Of a DNA stretch of 6,683 nucleotides, positions 3,653 to 6,683 are shown in pieces. Every line of letters starts with the position of its first letter. Within the stretch, counting starts at the first letter, position 1. Made by a program: the position numbers and the translations under genes. The DNA comes from Chlamydiota bacterium (lineage in GTDB: Bacteria; Chlamydiota; Chlamydiia; Chlamydiales; Rhabdochlamydiaceae). The notes beneath the pieces are model-generated. The model ran no database searches. It was not told the DNA's origin and worked only from the letters and a program-made list of their open reading frames with translations. The stretch is taken from the NCBI GenBank assembly GCA_011065235.1, contig JAAKFB010000098.1, positions 1 to 6,683 on the forward strand. Reading direction: 5' to 3'.

Positions 3653-6133
3653 TTGGCTAAAAAGAAAAATTCATCCGCAGGCGATACTCTCGATAAGGCC
3701 GTCAAAAAGGCTGTGCGCGGCTCTAAGAAAAAGAAGGAAAGGGAACCGGAAGAAGTTTTTGACCCAAAAGAGCTTTTTTTAATTCCTCTATCCAAGCGTC
3801 CTTTTTTTCCAGGAATGGCGGCACCACTTGTGATCGAGCCGGGAATCTATTACGAAATGCTCAAGCAAATAGCTGAGACTGAGCACAAGATGATGGGCCT
3901 TTTTCTGACGAAACAAGAAGAGGTCAATATTTACGATCTCGGGATTGATGATTACTATCCGGTTGGGGTGTCGGCGAAAATTTTGCGGATCATTCCCATG
4001 GAGCAAGGAGGCGCTCAGGTCATCTTGAACATGGAAAATCGGGTCAAAATTGAAAAACCTTTGAAGAAAGGAAAATTATTGGCAGCCAAGGTGTCTTATC
4101 AAAAAGATCCCCCAGCGAAAAAGCTCCCCAAAGCACTCAAAGCTTATTCGATTAGCATCATCACAACGATTAATGACTTGCTCAAGCTCAATCCACTTTT
4201 CAAAGAAGAGTTGCAGGTGTTTTTGAGCCACTCGGACTTCACGGATCCGGGAAAACTTGCCGATTTTGCAGTTGCATTGACAACGGCGTCTCGTGAGGAT
4301 TTGCAAGGGGTTTTAGAGTCATTTGACTTGCACGACCGGATTGGAAAAGCACTGATCCTTCTCAAACAAGAGCTTGATCTATCTAAATTGCAAAGTAGCA
4401 TCAATCAAAAGATTGAAGTGACGATTTCTAAGACGCAACGGGAATTTGTCTTAAAAGAACAGCTCAAGACGATCAAAAAAGAGCTTGGTTTAGAAAAAGA
4501 TGACAAGTCGGTTGACATTGAGAAATTTATGGAGCGGCTTGCGGAGCGAAAAGTCCCCGATGATGTGATGGACGTGATTCAAGACGAATTGGAAAAACTA
4601 AATGTCTTGGAAGTGCAGTCTGCAGAATATGCGGTGTGTCGCAATTACCTCGATTGGCTGACGATTGTCCCTTGGGGGATTTTTAGTGGTGGGATTGGAA
4701 CGGATAAGCAGCATAATCTCAAACATGCGGAAAAAATTCTCAAAGAAGATCACCACGGTCTTGAAGACATCAAACAGCGGATTTTAGAGTTCATAGCTGT
4801 TGGAAAGCTCTCGGGTGGTGTCAAGGGAAGCATCATCTGCTTGATCGGACCTCCAGGTGTTGGAAAAACGAGTATTGGCAAGAGCGTTGCGCGGGCACTC
4901 GATCGGAAATTTTATCGCTTTTCTGTCGGAGGGATGCGCGACGAGGCAGAAATCAAAGGGCATAGAAGGACCTATATCGGCGCCATGCCGGGGAAAATTG
5001 TTCAAGCGCTGAAACAAGCGCAGGTGATGAATCCGGTGATCATGCTCGATGAGGTGGACAAGATGGGGGCGAGTTTTCAAGGGGACCCCGCATCAGCCCT
5101 TCTCGAAGCGCTCGATCCCGAACAAAACAAAGATTTCCTCGATCACTATCTCGATGTGCGCGTCGATTTGTCGAACGTTTTGTTCATTTTGACGGCCAAT
5201 GTTCTCGATAGCATTCCAGAACCGTTGCGCGATCGGATGGAGATTTTGCGTCTTTCGGGCTACATCATGGAAGAAAAGGTCGAAATCGCCAAAAAATTTC
5301 TCATCCCACGCAATCGGAAAGAAATGGGGCTCAAGGCGTCGAATGTGACATTTGACACAAGCTCTTTGAAGCAAATCATCAATGGTTATGCTCGAGAAGC
5401 GGGGGTGCGTGCGCTTGAAAAATACATCAAAAAAATCATGCGCAAAGTGGCGATTAAAATCGTCCGAGAAGACGAAAAGAAAAAAAGAAAGACGGTGCGC
5501 AAGGAAGAAAAGGTCAGCGAGAAATCCCTGAAGGAATTTCTCGGCAAACCCTTGTTTACAAGTGATCGCTTTTTCAAAAAAACGCCGGTTGGCGTTGCGA
5601 TGGGACTGGCTTGGACCTCTCTTGGAGGTGCGACGCTCTACGTGGAGGTAATTGAAGTTCCTGGGGAAAAAACGCTCATGAAGTTGACGGGCCAAATGGG
5701 CGATGTGATGAAAGAGTCTTCTGAAATCGCCTGGAATTACGTCCACAGCTCCATCGATCAATTTGCTCCAAAAGTGACGTTTTTTGAGAAGCGTCAAGTG
5801 CATTTGCATATTCCCGAGGGAGCGACTCCTAAAGATGGTCCTTCTGCGGGGATCACAATGGCGACAGCGCTTTATTCTCTTTTGATGCAAAAACCAATCA
5901 AAAACGACTTGGGAATGACAGGGGAATTGACTTTGACAGGAAAGGTTTTGCCCATTGGTGGAGTGAAGGAAAAAGTGATCGCAGCGCGCCGCTCGAAGCT
6001 CAAAACCCTCATTTTCCCCAAAGATAATGAGCGCGATATTGAAGAGCTTCCTCCTTACATCAGAAAAGGCTTCGATTTCCATTTTGTGGATCAATACGAG
6101 GAGGTCTTCCGTGTCGCTTTTAGAAGTCATTGA
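3653..6133 (+). CDS. lon: ATP-dependent Lon protease (LonA type)
   Basis: Lon is a cytoplasmic hexameric AAA+ protease that degrades damaged and short-lived regulatory proteins. The 826 residues contain a Lys-rich N-terminal extension (about 1-40), the LON substrate-binding domain (about 42-235), a helical linker, and the AAA+ module. Walker A is GPPGVGKTS (399-407, Lys405) and Walker B is VIMLDE (462-467, Asp466/Glu467), followed by a sensor-1 LFILTAN and the PLRDRME arginine region. The protease domain holds PKDGPSAG with catalytic Ser731 and GGVKEK with catalytic Lys774. Their 43-residue spacing equals that of E. coli Ser679/Lys722. No membrane segment is present, so it is the LonA rather than LonB type. 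The TTG start is backed by AAGGGGG at 3641-3647. It is complete with all key residues. Confidence 0.98.
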   Translation: MAKKKNSSAGDTLDKAVKKAVRGSKKKKEREPEEVFDPKELFLIPLSKRPFFPGMAAPLVIEPGIYYEMLKQIAETEHKMMGLFLTKQEEVNIYDLGIDDYYPVGVSAKILRIIPMEQGGAQVILNMENRVKIEKPLKKGKLLAAKVSYQKDPPAKKLPKALKAYSISIITTINDLLKLNPLFKEELQVFLSHSDFTDPGKLADFAVALTTASREDLQGVLESFDLHDRIGKALILLKQELDLSKLQSSINQKIEVTISKTQREFVLKEQLKTIKKELGLEKDDKSVDIEKFMERLAERKVPDDVMDVIQDELEKLNVLEVQSAEYAVCRNYLDWLTIVPWGIFSGGIGTDKQHNLKHAEKILKEDHHGLEDIKQRILEFIAVGKLSGGVKGSIICLIGPPGVGKTSIGKSVARALDRKFYRFSVGGMRDEAEIKGHRRTYIGAMPGKIVQALKQAQVMNPVIMLDEVDKMGASFQGDPASALLEALDPEQNKDFLDHYLDVRVDLSNVLFILTANVLDSIPEPLRDRMEILRLSGYIMEEKVEIAKKFLIPRNRKEMGLKASNVTFDTSSLKQIINGYAREAGVRALEKYIKKIMRKVAIKIVREDEKKKRKTVRKEEKVSEKSLKEFLGKPLFTSDRFFKKTPVGVAMGLAWTSLGGATLYVEVIEVPGEKTLMKLTGQMGDVMKESSEIAWNYVHSSIDQFAPKVTFFEKRQVHLHIPEGATPKDGPSAGITMATALYSLLMQKPIKNDLGMTGELTLTGKVLPIGGVKEKVIAARRSKLKTLIFPKDNERDIEELPPYIRKGFDFHFVDQYEEVFRVAFRSH
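6098..6104 (+). promoter_or_regulatory. Ribosome-binding site inside lon for the next gene
   Basis: GAGGAGG stands 6 nt before the GTG at 6111. It lies within the last codons of lon and selects that GTG over the upstream ATG at 6027 in the same frame. Confidence 0.8.
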
Positions 6134-6605
6134 AAGCAAATCTGTGGCACCTGAAAATCTCGAAGCATTTCGCGCTAGTGTGAAAGAGGAAGGCAAGACG
6201 CTGGCCACGATCAATGGGAGTTTCGATCTTTTGCATCCCGGACACCTAGAAATGCTCTATGAAGCTTCCCTGCAAGCCGATGTGCTCCTGGTTCTTCTCA
6301 ATACCGATCGGTCCATTCAAGTGAATAAAGGGCCCCAGCGTCCGATCAATCCGCTACATGTGCGTCTTACGCACATCGCATCTCTTGCTTGGGTAGGCCA
6401 TGTGAGCTGGTTTGATGAAGAAGATCCCAGAGCAGTACTTGAGAGGATCAAGCCTGATGTGCATGTCAATGGCAGCGAATATGGGGAAGATTGCATTGAA
6501 GCACAAGTCGTCAAGCGCTATGGTGGAAAAATCTACATTGTGAACCTGGTTGAGGGATTTTCCTCCACTAATTTAATTGAGAAGATTCAATCGCTATGCG
6601 TTTAA
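6111..6605 (+). CDS. rfaE2: D-glycero-beta-D-manno-heptose 1-phosphate adenylyltransferase-like (RfaE/HldE domain II, stand-alone)
   Basis: The 164-residue protein is a cytidylyltransferase-fold nucleotidyltransferase. It has NGSFDLLHPGH (35-45) with the HxGH signature at 42-45, GPQRPIN after it, VNGSEYGEDCIEA, and GFSSTNLIEKI (149-159) equivalent to the STT-x-x-I motif. This pattern fits the C-terminal half of HldE, which transfers AMP from ATP to heptose 1-phosphate to form the ADP-heptose used in LPS core or as a signal. The kinase half is absent and would have to be encoded elsewhere. The GTG start at 6111 is chosen because of GAGGAGG 6 nt upstream; the frame extends to 6027 but that part is a shadow of lon. 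It overlaps lon by 23 nt, suggesting translational coupling. Glycerol-3-phosphate or FAD-type relatives are less likely alternatives. Confidence 0.85.
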   Translation: MSLLEVIESKSVAPENLEAFRASVKEEGKTLATINGSFDLLHPGHLEMLYEASLQADVLLVLLNTDRSIQVNKGPQRPINPLHVRLTHIASLAWVGHVSWFDEEDPRAVLERIKPDVHVNGSEYGEDCIEAQVVKRYGGKIYIVNLVEGFSSTNLIEKIQSLCV

Positions 6606-6683
6606 TCGGGACCGTTGAAAATGAAAAGCAAGCCTTTGTCTTCTACTCATTTTTGTTAAATGAGGGGATTCATTGCACATATG
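6596..6683 (+). CDS. Start of a probable rhomboid (GlpG-like) protease, truncated by the window edge
   Basis: An ATG at 6596 opens 29 codons without a stop to the edge, reading MRLIGTVENEKQAFVFYSFL and then LNEGIHCTY. This resembles the small cytoplasmic N-terminal domain of bacterial rhomboid proteases of the GlpG kind (pattern: N-x-x-x-A-x-x-F-x-x-(F/Y)-L-x-x-x-G-I). The membrane helices and the Ser/His catalytic pair would lie beyond the window. The start overlaps the end of the nucleotidyltransferase gene by 10 nt in another frame, consistent with the same operon. GAGAAG lies 11 nt upstream as a possible ribosome site. The reading frame is well supported by context; the family is judged from only 29 residues. 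Confidence 0.5.
   Translation, partial: MRLIGTVENEKQAFVFYSFLLNEGIHCTY

Noticed and set aside
5093..6214. Minus-strand open frame of 373 codons opposite lon
   Set aside because: It is rich in His, Phe and Arg without any domain and lies wholly against the conserved Lon AAA+ and protease domains and the following gene.

Overview
The window reads as chromosomal DNA of a chlamydia-related bacterium (phylum Chlamydiota, probably an environmental lineage rather than Chlamydia itself). The basis is gene content and order: DnaJ, a 58-residue S21 ribosomal protein very close to the chlamydial form, a short TsaB and Lon lie together, which matches my recollection of the CT341-CT344 region of C. trachomatis. 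No search was run, so the placement is inference from protein reading and synteny.

Minus strand, read right to left: tsaB (tRNA t6A synthesis), a HicA-HicB toxin-antitoxin pair, then rpsU, dnaJ and the start of an alpha/beta hydrolase that runs off the left edge. rpsU-dnaJ-hydrolase looks like one transcription unit (gaps of 15 and 11 nt) served by a good sigma70-type promoter at 1830-1858. The hicAB pair is A+T-rich and has its own promoter with an embedded palindromic operator. It looks like an acquired module placed between tsaB and rpsU.

Plus strand: lon (complete, TTG start), a stand-alone heptose-phosphate nucleotidyltransferase gene overlapping the end of lon by 23 nt, and the first 29 codons of a likely rhomboid protease gene overlapping that by 10 nt. 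These three appear translationally chained.

Two intergenic gaps hold large foldback (inverted-repeat) sequences. The one at 1866-2045 has 20-bp near-perfect ends, a 27-bp perfect inner hairpin and a second 8-bp hairpin. The one at 3474-3642 sits between divergent tsaB and lon and ends directly at the lon ribosome-binding site. The gap at 2072-2163 also holds a 9-bp-period repeat and two further hairpins. These non-coding structures are the least explained part of the window. The genes themselves are ordinary housekeeping and stress genes plus a toxin-antitoxin pair, and I see no clearly new multi-gene system.
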